From assembly GCF_029931775.1 (NCBI RefSeq), contig NC_079312.1, forward strand, positions 60,206,333 to 60,270,332: a DNA stretch of 64,000 nt, written 5' to 3'. Both the position numbers and the translations under genes were made by a program. The notes beneath the pieces are model-generated. The model saw only the letters and a list, made by a program, of their open reading frames with translations. It did not search any database and had not been told where the DNA came from. Source of the DNA: Euleptes europaea. Taxonomy: Eukaryota; Chordata; Lepidosauria; Squamata; Sphaerodactylidae. Positions 30,965 to 41,274 of the stretch are shown one piece after another (positions within the stretch are counted from its first letter, which is position 1; each line of letters starts with the position of its first letter).

Positions 30965-31352
30965 TGGTGCCAAGTTGTTTTCTGTTGCCCCAGAAGGTTG
31001 TACCAGAACCAACGCGTTGAAATTAAATCAAAAGAGTTTCCATCTAGACATTAGGAAGAATTTCTAACAGTTAGAGTGGTTCCTGAATGGAACAGGCTTC
31101 CTTGGGAGGTGGTAAGCTCTCCTTCCCTGGAGTTTTTTAAGAAGAGGTTAGATGGCCATCTGTCAGTAATGCTGATTCTATAACCTTAGACAGATGATGA
31201 GAGGGAGGGCATCTTGGCCATCTTCTGGGCATGTAGTAGGGGTCACTGGGGGTTTGGGGTGGGAAGTCGTTGTGAAATTCCTGCATTGTGCAGGGGGTTG
31301 GACTAGATGAACTTGGAGGTCCCTTCCAACTCTATGAATCTGTGATTCTAGT
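30965..31352 (+). mobile_element. CR1 LINE 3' end
   Basis: Contains GAGTTTCCATCTAGACATTA, TGGAACAGGCTTCCTTGGGA, TTGCAGGGGGTTGGAC-type sequence and the CR1 terminus CCTTCCAACTCTATGAATC. 5' truncated. Confidence 0.88.
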
Positions 31353-31404
31353 ACCATGCCCAGAGCTATGATAATGTTACTTTAGAAATCACAGCAGACA
31401 AGTA

Positions 31405-32190
31405 TTATTGCAAGAGAAACTATCTCTGCCAGGCTCATCAGCTGTCCCCCATTCTGTCTCAGTCGGATCTGACCATGGTCACCTCCAGGCTGGACTATTG
31501 CAACTCGGTCTTCGCAGGGCTGCCCTTGAGACTGCTTTGGAAACTTCAGGTTATACAGAATGCAGCTGCTAGGCTGTTAACCATACATTCTGGTCATCTC
31601 ATACTCAGCCTGTATTTAAGCAGCTGCACCTGTTACTTATTGGGTTCCAATTAAAGTTCAAGGTGCTAGTTCTTACCTTTAAAGCCCTGAATGGTCTGGG
31701 ACCTTCATACCTTCATGACCACCTTTCCCTGTATGTCCACCCATGAACGCTTCATTCTTCCCATGGTTTGCTGGTGGTGCCCAGCATGTGGGTGGCTCAA
31801 CTGCCCTCAGCGAGGGCAAGAGTTTTTTCACTAGTGGCTCCTGCCTGCTGGAACTCTCTGCCAGATGACATTCGGGCCCTGCGGGATCTTTCTAGATTCC
31901 ATAGGGCCTATAAGATGGAGTCTGTTCCACCAGGCATTCTTTTGAGCAGGGTCAAGGCCAATCTTATCAGCAGTGTCAGTGCCACCTGGTTTTGACAGCA
32001 GTCTGGGATGTAGGTTGCCAGGTGCTGACTGATGATGTTTTATTTTGATGTCAGGATATTTTACTATCTTGTATTTTTTCGATTTTGTGTAGTTTATCAT
32101 TGTTGAATGATTGTTTATTGAACTGTTGTGAGCCGCTCCAGGCCCTGAGACCCAGGGGAGGGGCGGTGTATAAGTCTAAAATAAAGAAAA
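31405..32190 (+). mobile_element. L2/CR1-clade LINE, 5'-truncated, reverse transcriptase C-terminal region
   Basis: Broken frames give LDYCNSVFAGLPL, QNAAARLLTIHSGHL and VAPACWNSLPDDIRAL, hallmarks of the C-terminal part of the L2/CR1 reverse transcriptase ORF. The 3' end GTGAGCCGCTCCAGGCCCTG...GTATAAGTCTAAAATAAA is the tail. Several frameshifts and stops; dead. Confidence 0.85.
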
Positions 32191-32374
32191 CATGTTGAGG
32201 GCTAGCCAAGCAAACTCAGTAGATCCACAGGCATACTCTAAATTTCGTACAAGCTGCAGACCCAGCAGTCAAAAGAATAGCAATTGCTCCTGGAACACAA
32301 GCTGCCTCACAATAACTGGAAAACAAATTCACAAGAAGAAGTGGCTGGGGTACATTCTGGACAATATTGTGAGA

Positions 32375-32428
32375 CATAGAATCATAGAATCATAGAGTTG
32401 GAAGGGACCACCAGGGTCATCAAGTCCA
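32375..32428 (-). mobile_element. CR1 3' terminal remnant
   Basis: CATAGAATCATAGAATCATA followed by GAGTTGGAAGGGACCACC, the reversed CR1 end with its short terminal repeats. Confidence 0.75.
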
Positions 32429-32429
32429 T

Positions 32430-33157
32430 GGCCAGTACTTGCTACATTAATTCTATATGGGAGATTATGAATGAAAGAAAATATATTACTACAATTGCTT
32501 TAAAGCCATCTCCTGGGAGTTCTCTACCAGATACAGTTGCTGACCGCCTGGAGAAATAAAAAACCCTGCCCCTTTAATAGAGGATTGATGGGATATTATT
32601 TATCAGGTAATATTATTTATTTCCCTGGCATAAAAATATTTCTGCTAACCTTTCCCAGACATTATGCCTCTATTAAACAGACAGGACGTTTTCTCCAGGT
32701 GTATTGGCAACTTGCCCCCCAACCCCAAAGAAAAACCTCTCGGTTGTTGTTTCCTGGCAAACAAAAGCCAAGGGGAGAGAAGGGCAGTTCTTGGCCAAAC
32801 ACGCTGGGATCAGTCTGAGCCCCAACAATGCTGCCACTGGCCGCTGGAGATTGTTTTGGACCCAGAGGATGACTGTGCAGGTCCAAGAGGTTAGGACAAG
32901 CATAAAAGCACCATTGCCTTCTTCCACACTGCATGCCCCAGGGGTGCAAGGGTCTGCTTCAGTTTCTTGGCAGAGGACCAGTCTACATGCCACTGTTTGG
33001 TATATGTGCGAGGGATTGCCTACTCCTGATCCATACCAAGAAGAGACTGGAATCTGACTGGAATCACATGGCAGGGAACTGAGAGAGAGTTCTGTGCAGC
33101 CAATGAGATGTTGAGGTATGTGGGTTAACTGAAGTCACTAAATACCGTTCAGCGATT
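32430..33157. other. Intergenic, no gene recognised
   Basis: Mixed composition with overlapping short frames on both strands around 32660-33050 and a GCATAAAAGCACC motif at about 32900. It could be part of an old retroelement, but I cannot name it. Confidence 0.4.
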
Positions 33158-33375
33158 ATCTTGTCCCGACCAGGATAGGCCAGGGTAGCCCAATCTCATC
33201 AGATATTGGAAGCCAAGCAGGGTCAGCCCTTAGTATTTGGATGGAAGATTACCAAGAAAACCCAAGGTCACTGCTCAGAGGCAGGCCATTGCAAACCACC
33301 TCTGAATGTCTCTTGCCTTAAAAACCGTACAAGGTTGCTTTAATTCAGCTGAAACAGCAAAAAAAAAAAAAAAAT
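33158..33375 (+). mobile_element. 5S-rRNA-derived SINE with poly(A) tail
   Basis: TAGCCCAATCTCATCAGATA, GAAGCCAAGCAGGGTCAGCC, TTGGATGGAAGATTACCAAG, then the tail ending in about A15. Confidence 0.85.
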
Positions 33376-34677
33376 TATTTGCTTTACTACTTTTCCTGGA
33401 TCCAAAAAGGCAGTATTATAATTACAATAGCTGTTATTTAATCTTATTTCGTTTGTAAAAATCAGGGTTGTTGGTAATGACACCTCCATGAAATAGTAGT
33501 AGCACCCCAATAAAGACTAGAAGACTCAATAGTAAAGTTACACATATTTTGTCTTCCTGCCTAACAGAATTATAGCTGGGAGAATCATATTTCCCAGCGA
33601 TACCTTTAAAATATTGGAAAAATAGTTCCAAAACAAATGTCTTACAGCATTTTTTTTGCAGCACTGCTATTTTACTCACTAATGTACTATACTTTCCTTA
33701 TTTCTATTTGATCATTATAAAAACAAGCTAATTATGATTGCCATAAATATACAGTATAATGTTCTATGATGAACAAGTCAATATTGTCTCTTCCAACATC
33801 ACTAACACGGTACAATCCTGCTTCGAACACACCAAAGGATCATCTGCTCAGTACTTCAGTGGAATTGTTCTCAAAAGTTCTGTACAAGTATTTGGTAGTC
33901 TCCCCTAAGAATTTCAGCATGTGCTACCTTTTGATAAAGCTGCATCAAAATAATTGAAGTTGAAATAAAAAGCAAATAAATGCCTACCCTTCTAAAGTAC
34001 TTGGTTCAACTGTTCCTGTTAACTAATCCATGCTCTTGGAAGACAATTACACAGAGCTCTGACAACATTGCCAACCCACTGCGGTGTGCCTCATGCCAAA
34101 CACCATTGTTATTTCATTGACCATGCTCGCCGTTACATATGCATATGAAAAACAGAAGCTTTTTCATCAGGATTACCCTAATAGCATTAAGAGATTATTT
34201 TTTAAATTTCATTGGAAGAAAATTCACTTAAATGAGATTACGTATTACTTGACTGGTTTCCTATCATGCAGTTATGTTTAGGTAAGTGGAGTCCATTAGA
34301 GTATTGTTGCTTTATTTTTATTTTTTAGAAAAACCTGATTTTATACATTAATGATTTCAAATAAAAGAGAAGTGTTATATTTGTGCAGTGGTTCTTTTGA
34401 GAAAGTTAAGTCTGATGTTCTGGTTAGACGAGATAACACTTTTTGTCCCTCTTGGTGTCCCCCCCTGGTGTCACCATTAGTTGCTAATTACTTGCAAACA
34501 AATAAACAATTAACTCCTCGTGCCTCTTGGTGGGAGAATCTTCATTGACATGCTAAAACTTTCTAATAAAAGATTTTAATTAATGACGTAGCGAATCTAA
34601 CCCCCTTGTCAACAAAGCTATAAGGAAGACCTGCAAGGCAAACCTGTTCATTTGGTCGCCAGCCTGAGGGTGTAAGA
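33376..34677. other. HESX1 upstream region
   Basis: About 1.3 kb of unique-looking AT-rich DNA with no recognised repeat, just before HESX1. It has several TAATTA/ATTA homeodomain-type cores (for example near 34480 and 34579-34583). A reasonable place for conserved regulatory DNA, but I cannot show conservation from one sequence. Confidence 0.4.
34618..34625 (+). promoter_or_regulatory. Possible HESX1 TATA-like box
   Basis: CTATAAGG lies 53-60 nt upstream of the HESX1 ATG in AT-rich DNA with no CpG island. This would imply a 5' UTR of about 25-30 nt. Position and sequence fit, but there is no transcript evidence. Confidence 0.3.
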
Positions 34678-34867
34678 ATGGCAGGCAGATCACTATGTTC
34701 CGCCAACCACACCTCTCACAATCATCAGAACAAATCCAGCCTTGGGGAAAATAAAAATACATCATGTTCCTTTTCCATCGAAAGCATTTTGGGGCTGGAG
34801 CAGAAAAAAGATGGCACTCCAGCTGCAAAACCGCACAGGCCATGGGTGGATAAATGGAATGATTTGG
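34678..34867 (+). CDS. HESX1: HESX1 exon 1 (residues 1-64, eh1 repressor motif)
   Basis: Encodes the N-terminal repression region with [14 protein letters not shown], and ends after one base of Gly64 at a GTAAGA donor. A weak TATA-like CTATAAGG lies about 55 nt before the ATG. Confidence 0.9.
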
Positions 34868-37800
34868 GTAAGACAGCAACTTTAATCTTTTCTTTTTCTT
34901 ATGTAGTGATGTATATTATAAATGGTGACAATTCAGGAAATAAACTGTACAGAAAATGGCAGATTATCCTTATTTGGTTAAATTAAGCAATGCAATGTTT
35001 CACTAGATAATCTTGTAAAGTTCCACATTTTTGACTTTTCAGGAGAGGATTGTTGTAACCCCCGTTTGCGTATCCCTGCCATGTCCTATGCAATCCCATT
35101 GTTTCATGCAAGCAACTACCCAGATGCAGAAGAAAGAGTTCTGAAATGTGAAAACTATTTTGCAGTCAATGAAAGGCTTTCTTACAAAAGGGAATTGAGT
35201 TGGTACCGAGGTAGGAGGCCAAGAACTGCATTCACTCGAAACCAGGTAGGGATTCAGTACATTTAACCTATTCATAAATGTAAGAATGGATTTTGCTTAG
35301 CACATTGTTTAGGAAGAGGGCATTTATTAGTAAGAAACCAGAAGTGCCTGCTGTACAAAAGTCTGTGCAATTGAACATTAACTGGATAAAAAAGATTTGC
35401 AAATGTTAATACGCAATTAGCACTGCTGTTTGTCCAAAATAACTTCATTGATTTCTCTTTACCTACTCTGGGGTTTTTAAGATTACAATCTGATCCAGAA
35501 TTTAATCAGAAAATTCAAGTTGACTTGAACCAATTAACATTACTTCTGCTGCTGTAAAATAAAAGAAGAAATAATAGAGTTTCTCTTTATTCTCCTTAGA
35601 TTGAACTACTGGAAAATGTTTTTAGAGTGAATTCTTATCCTGGAATTGATGTCAGAGAAGAACTAGCCCAAAAATTAGATTTAGATGAAGACAGAATCCA
35701 GGTAACTTTTAAAAATAAATAATGCCACATTTATCTGAACACAAGTATGATTGCTGTACAATTCAGCACAAATAACAATATAATTATCAATAACGGAAAT
35801 TATGATCTTTAGAATACGGACTATGGTTGCAGGAGGAATATGGAGATGTGGGTGCAGGAGGAAGACCAAAACTCTGTTTCTCCTTTCCCACTCCATAACA
35901 CCACATTAATTTGCATTAATGCAATCTTAATATGAAATAAATGCATACCCTTTGTCTGGGTCTAGCTAGGTGGAGCACTCATCTTTCCAGGGGAGACCTC
36001 AAATAAATGAATGGAAAATGAATCATCAGACTCTCCCATAACCCCTTTGCCAATCCCAAATGTTTGTATGAAATGTAGGGTCAATTAAGGGTCAGAAATA
36101 CACATTTGAATAAGAATAGCTATTTTCAAGTTTAAACTTGTACTCATTAGTAACTAATTACTTCCTTCAATAAAAAGTTCCTAAGTTATACTTTATTCCC
36201 TTTAAAGGGCTATCCTAGGCAGAGTCATACGTTTCTAAGCCCATTGACTTCAATAGATTTAGTATGGTTAACTCTGCTGTTAAGCACTCTAACATCCTCA
36301 CAGGTGTGGGGGGAGGTAGTTGTTAATTTCCTGCATTGTTCAGGGGGTTGGGCTAGATGACCCTGGTGGTCCCTTCCAACTCTATGATTCTATGATTCAT
36401 AGTAGCAAGCTAACGGGATTTTTATCATGCATGATAGTAGTCTTCAAAATTATAAGGGAAATCATGGGTAGGTGGAACGGAGTGCCTTAAATAGATGGTG
36501 TCTGGAATGCTACCAGTTTGGGAAAATATTAGAAGGGCCTCTACTTTTAAAAAAATAATTGGACATATTAGTGTACTAAAGAGTAGCTCTTATTCTTTAA
36601 ATAAAAATGTTACAAATTAAGTAGCTAGTTTTTTAAAAGCCTAGATGAAGATGAATAAAAGCTTCAGGTGGGGACAGTTTATATGCTGGCTCTACCCTGG
36701 CTATAGGTCTGCCTTTGTCTGCCAGAAAATTCTGATACCAGGATTTAAGAGATCAGAATACATACAGTGCAACAGGAGTCCAGTGGCACCTGAAAGACTA
36801 ACAAAAATTGTTTCAGCATAAGTTTTAGTGAGTCAGAGTTCACTTCACAAAAGCTTATACTAGAATAAAGCGGAATCTCTAAAGTGCCACTAGACTTCTG
36901 TTTTATTTTGCAGCTACAGACTAATACAGCTACTCATGTGGAATTTTCATCACAGAATACATATAGGCATACCTTTTTCAGACATTTATAATACCTGGAG
37001 ATTTTGGGGGTGGAGTCTGAGGAAGGCGAGGTTTGGAGAGGGGAGGGATTTCAATGCCATAGAGACCAATTGCCAAAGCGGCCTTTTTCTCCAGGGGAAC
37101 TGATTTATATTGCCTGGAGAAAAGTTGTACTAATGGGAGATCTCTAGCCACCATCTGGAGGTTGGCAACCTTAGTTGTCGACCTCCAGGTGGGGCCTGGA
37201 GATCTCTCAGAATTAGAACTGGTCTCCAGACAACAAAGATCAGTTCCCCTGGAGAAAATGGCTGCTTTGGAGGGTGGACTCTATGGCATTATACCTCACT
37301 GAGGTCCTGCTCCTCCCCAAACCCCTCCCTCCCCAGACTCCACCTCTGAAATCTCCACGTATTTCCCAACCCTGAGCTGGCGATCCTAAACCTGATGCAG
37401 AATGTACATGTATACAAACTGTACACAGTTTCTCTCTCTATGAACCAAAAAGCTTCTTTTCAGTATACAGTGGACATTATTGTCATATCCCAATCTACAG
37501 ACCTTTAAAATTAATAGAAAACTCTTTTCTTATTTCACCTGGTTTTGCATCATCATAAATATCCACTATGATTTGGACTTCTTTGCTTCCGGTGGACTTT
37601 TCTGTGCAGTATCACTTAATGCTACTAAAGACTCAGCATTAATTAGTGAACTCTCAGCTCTAACTTGTTAACTTTAGTACCTTATTCACATCAGCACATT
37701 CTAGAATCATTCCCCAGAAACCAAGACCTACACCAGTGAGGCCTACAGTGGTTTTCTCATTCATGTCAGTGGAAACAGTATCTAGTCTTTCAGAGCTATC

Positions 37801-38570
37801 ACATTCACATGGACATTTTAGTATGTGTGTGTGTGTGCATGTGTGCACATGTGCAAATATACGCATGTGTGTGTGTGTGTGTAAAGTGCCATCAAGTTGC
37901 AGCCAATTTATGGGGACCCCTTATGGGTTTTCAAGGCAAGAGACTAACAGAGGTGGTTTCCCAGTGCCTTCTTCTGTGTAGCAACCCTGGTATTCCTTGG
38001 TGGTCTCCCATCCAATCAGAGTTGGTTTGCCTGTGCCTTCCTCTGCATAGCATCCCTGGTATTCCTTGGTGGTCCTTGGCTATACCATGCTGCCTTCCCT
38101 GCATACACTAACATTTAAACTTAGCATCCAAACAGGGAATTTCTTGTGTATATAGGTAAGACCAGTATGGTGTAGTGATTAGAGTGCTGGAATAGGATCT
38201 GGGAAACACAGATTCAAATCCTCACTGTGCCATGAAAAATTTCCGGGTGACCTTGGCCAGTCACACTCTCAGCCTAACCTACGTCAAAGGGTTGTTGTAA
38301 GAATAAAACAGATAAGAGGAGAACAATGTAAGTTACTTTCCATTCCCATTGGGGAGAAAGGCGAGACATAAATGAATTTTTTTTTAAAAAGCCAACTCTT
38401 TCTCCTTTATATGGTACTATATTATTAAAGGTGAATGATAATTACAAATATACATTTTCTGTAACTTTCAGATCTGGTTCCAGAATCGCCGGGCAAAGAT
38501 GAAGAGATCGCACAGAGAATCTCAGTTTCTAGTGGTGAAAAATGCTTTCCCACAAAATATGATCAAATAG
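34678..38570 (+). CDS. HESX1: HESX1 (homeobox expressed in ES cells 1 / RPX), complete, four exons
   Basis: HESX1 is a paired-like homeodomain repressor needed for forebrain and Rathke's pouch development; it acts in the nucleus by recruiting TLE/Groucho. Four exons (34678-34867, 35043-35245, 35600-35701, 38472-38570) join in phase to 197 codons and a TAG. Visible parts are an eh1 motif FSIESILGL at residues 32-40, a conserved KPHRPW at 51-56 and a 60-residue homeodomain at 120-179. The homeodomain has WFQNRR (Gln at position 50, Asn at 51) and a conserved tail, SHRESQF. Human HESX1 is 185 residues. This N terminus is longer before the shared LGENK...CSFSI block, so the start is the nearest upstream in-frame ATG and is the least certain part. 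Intron 3 (2.77 kb) is packed with transposons. Confidence 0.96.
35043..35245 (+). CDS. HESX1: HESX1 exon 2 (residues 64-131)
   Basis: TTTTCAG acceptor. Encodes the linker with [19 protein letters not shown] and the homeodomain N-terminal arm and helix 1 start, [18 protein letters not shown] donor, phase 0. Confidence 0.95.
35600..35701 (+). CDS. HESX1: HESX1 exon 3 (residues 132-165)
   Basis: A 34-codon exon encoding homeodomain helices 1-2, [19 protein letters not shown] to EDRIQ. AG acceptor, GTAACT donor, phase 0 both sides. Confidence 0.96.
36300..36396 (+). mobile_element. CR1 3' end in HESX1 intron 3
   Basis: GGGGGTTGGGCTAGATGACC, GGTCCCTTCCAACTCTATGA and the TTCTATGATTC terminal repeats. 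Confidence 0.85.
36765..36945. mobile_element. Palindromic DNA transposon in HESX1 intron 3
   Basis: GGAGTCCAGTGGCACCTGAA and the inverse TCTAAAGTGCCACTAGACTT, with ACAGACTAATACAGCTAC at the outer end. Same family as 24294 and 28037, older. Confidence 0.65.
36988..37171. mobile_element. TA-flanked MITE, first of a back-to-back pair
   Basis: Family of 19861; ends GGAGGTTGGCAACCT at a TA (37172-37173). The left end is truncated at TACCTGGAGATTTTGGGGG. Confidence 0.7.
37174..37386. mobile_element. TA-flanked MITE, second of a back-to-back pair, inverted
   Basis: Begins GTTGTCGACCTCCAGG right after the shared TA and ends GAGCTGGCGATCC before TA (37387-37388). Opposite orientation to its neighbour, so the two make an imperfect palindrome of about 400 bp. 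Confidence 0.75.
37800..38075 (-). mobile_element. 5S-derived SINE, 5' truncated, with (TG)n tail
   Basis: Begins in a TG/GCATGTG-rich microsatellite, then AAGTGCCATCAAGTTGCAGC and the reversed 5S-SINE body. GCCTTC...GTATTCCTTGGTGGTC appears twice, a small internal duplication. The 5S head is missing. Confidence 0.75.
38159..38395 (+). mobile_element. tRNA-derived SINE just upstream of HESX1 exon 4
   Basis: Head ACCAGTATGGTGTAGTGATT, box B GATTCAAATCC, body GGTGACCTTGGCCAGTCAC, tail GGGGAGAAAGGCGAGACATA and poly(T)/A. It ends about 75 nt before the exon 4 acceptor. Confidence 0.85.
38472..38570 (+). CDS. HESX1: HESX1 exon 4 (residues 166-197 and stop)
   Basis: Encodes the recognition helix [19 protein letters not shown] and a short tail ending NMIK, then TAG. 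The CAG acceptor is preceded by a pyrimidine-poor AT stretch; a SINE ends about 75 nt upstream. Confidence 0.96.
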   Translation: MWFQNRRAKMKRSHRESQFLVVKNAFPQNMIK

Positions 38571-38721
38571 GCTGATTCCACAGAATTCGCTAGTATATTG
38601 TAGCATTTTGTGAAGTGTTCATAAACTGAATGTAGTATTAAAGAATTATCACATTATTTCTAAAATTTGCTAGGATATGCTTCAAGTAGTTTTCAAAGAA
38701 TGTAACAATTTTACTGTGGAA

Positions 38722-38727
38722 AATAAA
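38722..38727 (+). terminator. HESX1 poly(A) signal
   Basis: AATAAA 152 nt after the HESX1 stop, followed within 20 nt by a TGTTGCG/T-rich stretch. It implies a short 3' UTR of about 170 nt. Confidence 0.7.
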
Positions 38728-38745
38728 CTGTGAATACAACTGTTG

Positions 38746-39654
38746 CGTGATTCCTCTTAATATTTAACTTGACATTAGCATTTCTTCTAACAGTTTGATT
38801 AACAGTTATTTTTACACAAGAAGAAGCAGTAGCAAAGCTTTTTTTTTTAAGTTAACTGACCAAAGGTGGTGATGCACTTGTTTTGCTGCTGGGATAAATT
38901 ATAAAGATTTTATGTACATCAGTGAAGCTTTACAACTTTACATGAGATGCTGTACATTACTTTTTTGTTGTTACTGTAGAAACTCTGAAAAGTCTGTGAA
39001 ATCAGGATTCCTCTAGGTGGTCCTAAGGGCTAGTCTGTCTGCAGGTGGTTTTCTTTTTCTTTGAAAGACAACAGCATTGGGGGGGGGGAGAGAAAGGGGG
39101 CTGTTGTTGACAAAAAATGAGTAAAAAGCCACATGTGCCACATTGTTTGCACAGTTGTCTGGACTGTGACCATATTTGAAAGGAGGGAAAATGTAAAAAA
39201 CATAAAACTTGCTCTCATTCAAATCCTCTCCTGCCATTATGAAAAACAAAGATGACATGTACAGAAATTGTTTTCAACATTTGCAGTGATTTATTAAAAT
39301 TAAATAAAGAGAACAAAATGTATTAAAGTAATATGTTTCTTTGAATTACTCATAGAAATAAATGTGTGTACTGAGAATTCATAAGATTAAAGCTCCAAGC
39401 ACAGACAATGTTTAGAGAATTCTATACTGAAGAGGAAGTTGATTTTAAAAGAAATAGCGGTGAGTCCTCAAAGACTTTGTACTGTTCAGTAATTTCTCAA
39501 TGTGTCTAGTGGATGTTAACTTTGAACTATATCCTTTCTAGATAATGTAATTAAAATAGAATTAATAATTTCATCATATATTATATTTATGCAACTAATT
39601 GAAATGTTCCTATATAATGCCTTTTGAGTTGTGAAAACTGTGACAAAGTCCTAT
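38746..39654. other. Downstream of HESX1, no gene seen
   Basis: AT-rich unique-looking DNA with a G-rich run at about 39079-39088. A second AATAAA occurs at 39304 in AT-rich sequence and could serve a longer HESX1 3' UTR, but 38722 is the simpler choice. Confidence 0.4.
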
Positions 39655-39760
39655 AGTTTTATGTGGTAGTTAGATTGACAGACTAGGATCTGGGAGACCC
39701 AAGTGTGAATCCCCATTCTGGGTGGGGATTCTTGCTGAATGACGACATTGGGCCACAATC
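39655..39760 (+). mobile_element. tRNA-derived SINE fragment
   Basis: GACTAGGATCTGGGAGACCC and GTGAATCCCC (box B-like), truncated at both ends. Confidence 0.6.
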
Positions 39761-39780
39761 TAAAAATTGTAATATCTGTA

Positions 39781-40085
39781 GGAGCCCCGTGGTGCAGAGT
39801 GTTAAGCTGCAGTACTGCAGTCAAAAGCTCTGCTCACAACCTGAGTTCGATTCTGACGGAAGTCGGTTTCAGGTAGCTGGCTCAAGGTTGACTCAGCCTT
39901 CCATCCTTCCGAGGTCGGTAAAGTGAGTACCCAGCTTGTGGGGGGTAAAGGGAAGATGACTGGGGAAGGCACTGGCAAACCACCCCATAAACAAAGTCTG
40001 CCTAGTAAACGTCGAGATGTGACATCACCCCATGGGTCAGGAATGACCTGGTGCTTGCACAGGGGACCTTTACCTTTACAATATC
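39781..40085 (+). mobile_element. tRNA-derived SINE with RTE-type tail
   Basis: Head GAGCCCCGTGGTGCAGAGTG, box B GAGTTCGATTC, tail CCATGGGTCAGGAATGACCT and AGGGGACCTTTACCTTTAC. Nearly full length. Confidence 0.88.
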
Positions 40086-40191
40086 TGTACAACTCTTAGA
40101 AATCTGGACCTTCTAAAATGTAATCCCGCTCTTTTTGTGGATTTCTCTTAGGCCTTGTGAAGCAACAAGTCCTCTATAATTTCCCCCCCAA

Positions 40192-40297
40192 AAGAATAAC
40201 AAAATAAGTCAGATCAAGCATTATTCAAAACAGGTTGGTTTTGAATAATAAGAATAACAAAATAAGTCAGATCAAGCATTATTCAAAACAGGTTGGT
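40192..40297. repeat. Direct duplication of about 48 bp, 58-bp offset
   Basis: AAGAATAACAAAATAAGTCA through AAAACAGGTTGGT occurs at 40192-40239 and 40250-40297 without visible change. The 10-bp joint TTTGAATAAT resembles an inverted piece of the unit itself. Confidence 0.93.
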
Positions 40298-40777
40298 CAC
40301 ATAATTTGAATCAAGAAGTAAAGGGGAAATTGCTTTTGAAAAGAAAAAAAATTCAGACATTTCATTTAATTTTATTCATTTATATCCCACCTTTCTCTCC
40401 AAATGGAGACACAAGGAAGCTCTCAAAAAATGTAATAATCCAAAAACAACCAAACAGGAGAAAGGATGGGGGAAGGCTTCTAAATGCAGAACAGATCTTC
40501 CTCTTCTTCTCTTGTTCTCTCTTCCCTCCCTCTCCGCCTCTGCCAGGAGATCTTCCTGCTGTCTATGATTAACTTTGCAGATGTTCCTTTATGCCTGATG
40601 GCAGGAGAAATAACTGAGGTCCATCAACAGTGCCACTAAAACGTTACCATTATGAAAATTCCAGTGACTGAAATGTCTGAAGGCTTTATTACAATTAAAA
40701 TAAGGCAGGGGCTACAATCCTGAGCACTTTGGTGCTGCTTAAATCTCAATCTGCAGGGACTCTTTACTCATCTAGTG

Positions 40778-41266
40778 CAGGGCTCAGCAACCTGTTTTAA
40801 TTAAGGAGCCAAACTACAACAAAATTCAGAGCAAGAGATCAACAGAAAGCTATTTGCATAACCAAAATATACAATTTAACATAACAGATAACTGACATAA
40901 TGTCTCTGCAGCCCAAATATTGGTTGTTGCTAGTCCTTTATTAGGAATTGGCACACCTGATGTCTTACAATAAGTAATATATTTACAAAGAAGTACTCTG
41001 AGCAATTGTTTGAGCACACTGGCATAAATCTGTGCATGGTTTGCACTTGGATTACTTTACTGTTCACATCTCTATAATTTCCCTTTCTGTAAAGCATCTC
41101 TAAGAAGCCTGTTAATCCCATTCCCTTCATATCATCCACATAGTTATTCTAGCATCCTACCTACCCCTCCAATGTACTTCAATATTTCATTTTATTTTTT
41201 AAGGAGTCATATTTGCTTCCACATTGAGCCATGTTTGGCTCCGGAGCCACAGGTTTCAGACCCCTG
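40778..41266. mobile_element. hAT non-autonomous transposon, 489 bp, perfect TSD
   Basis: Ends CAGGGCTCAGCAACCTG and CAGGTTTCAGACCCCTG; the exact 8-bp duplication ATCTAGTG flanks it (40770-40777, 41267-41274). Subterminal GGAGCCAAACTAC / GGCTCCGGAGCC. Confidence 0.92.
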
Positions 41267-41274
41267 ATCTAGTG

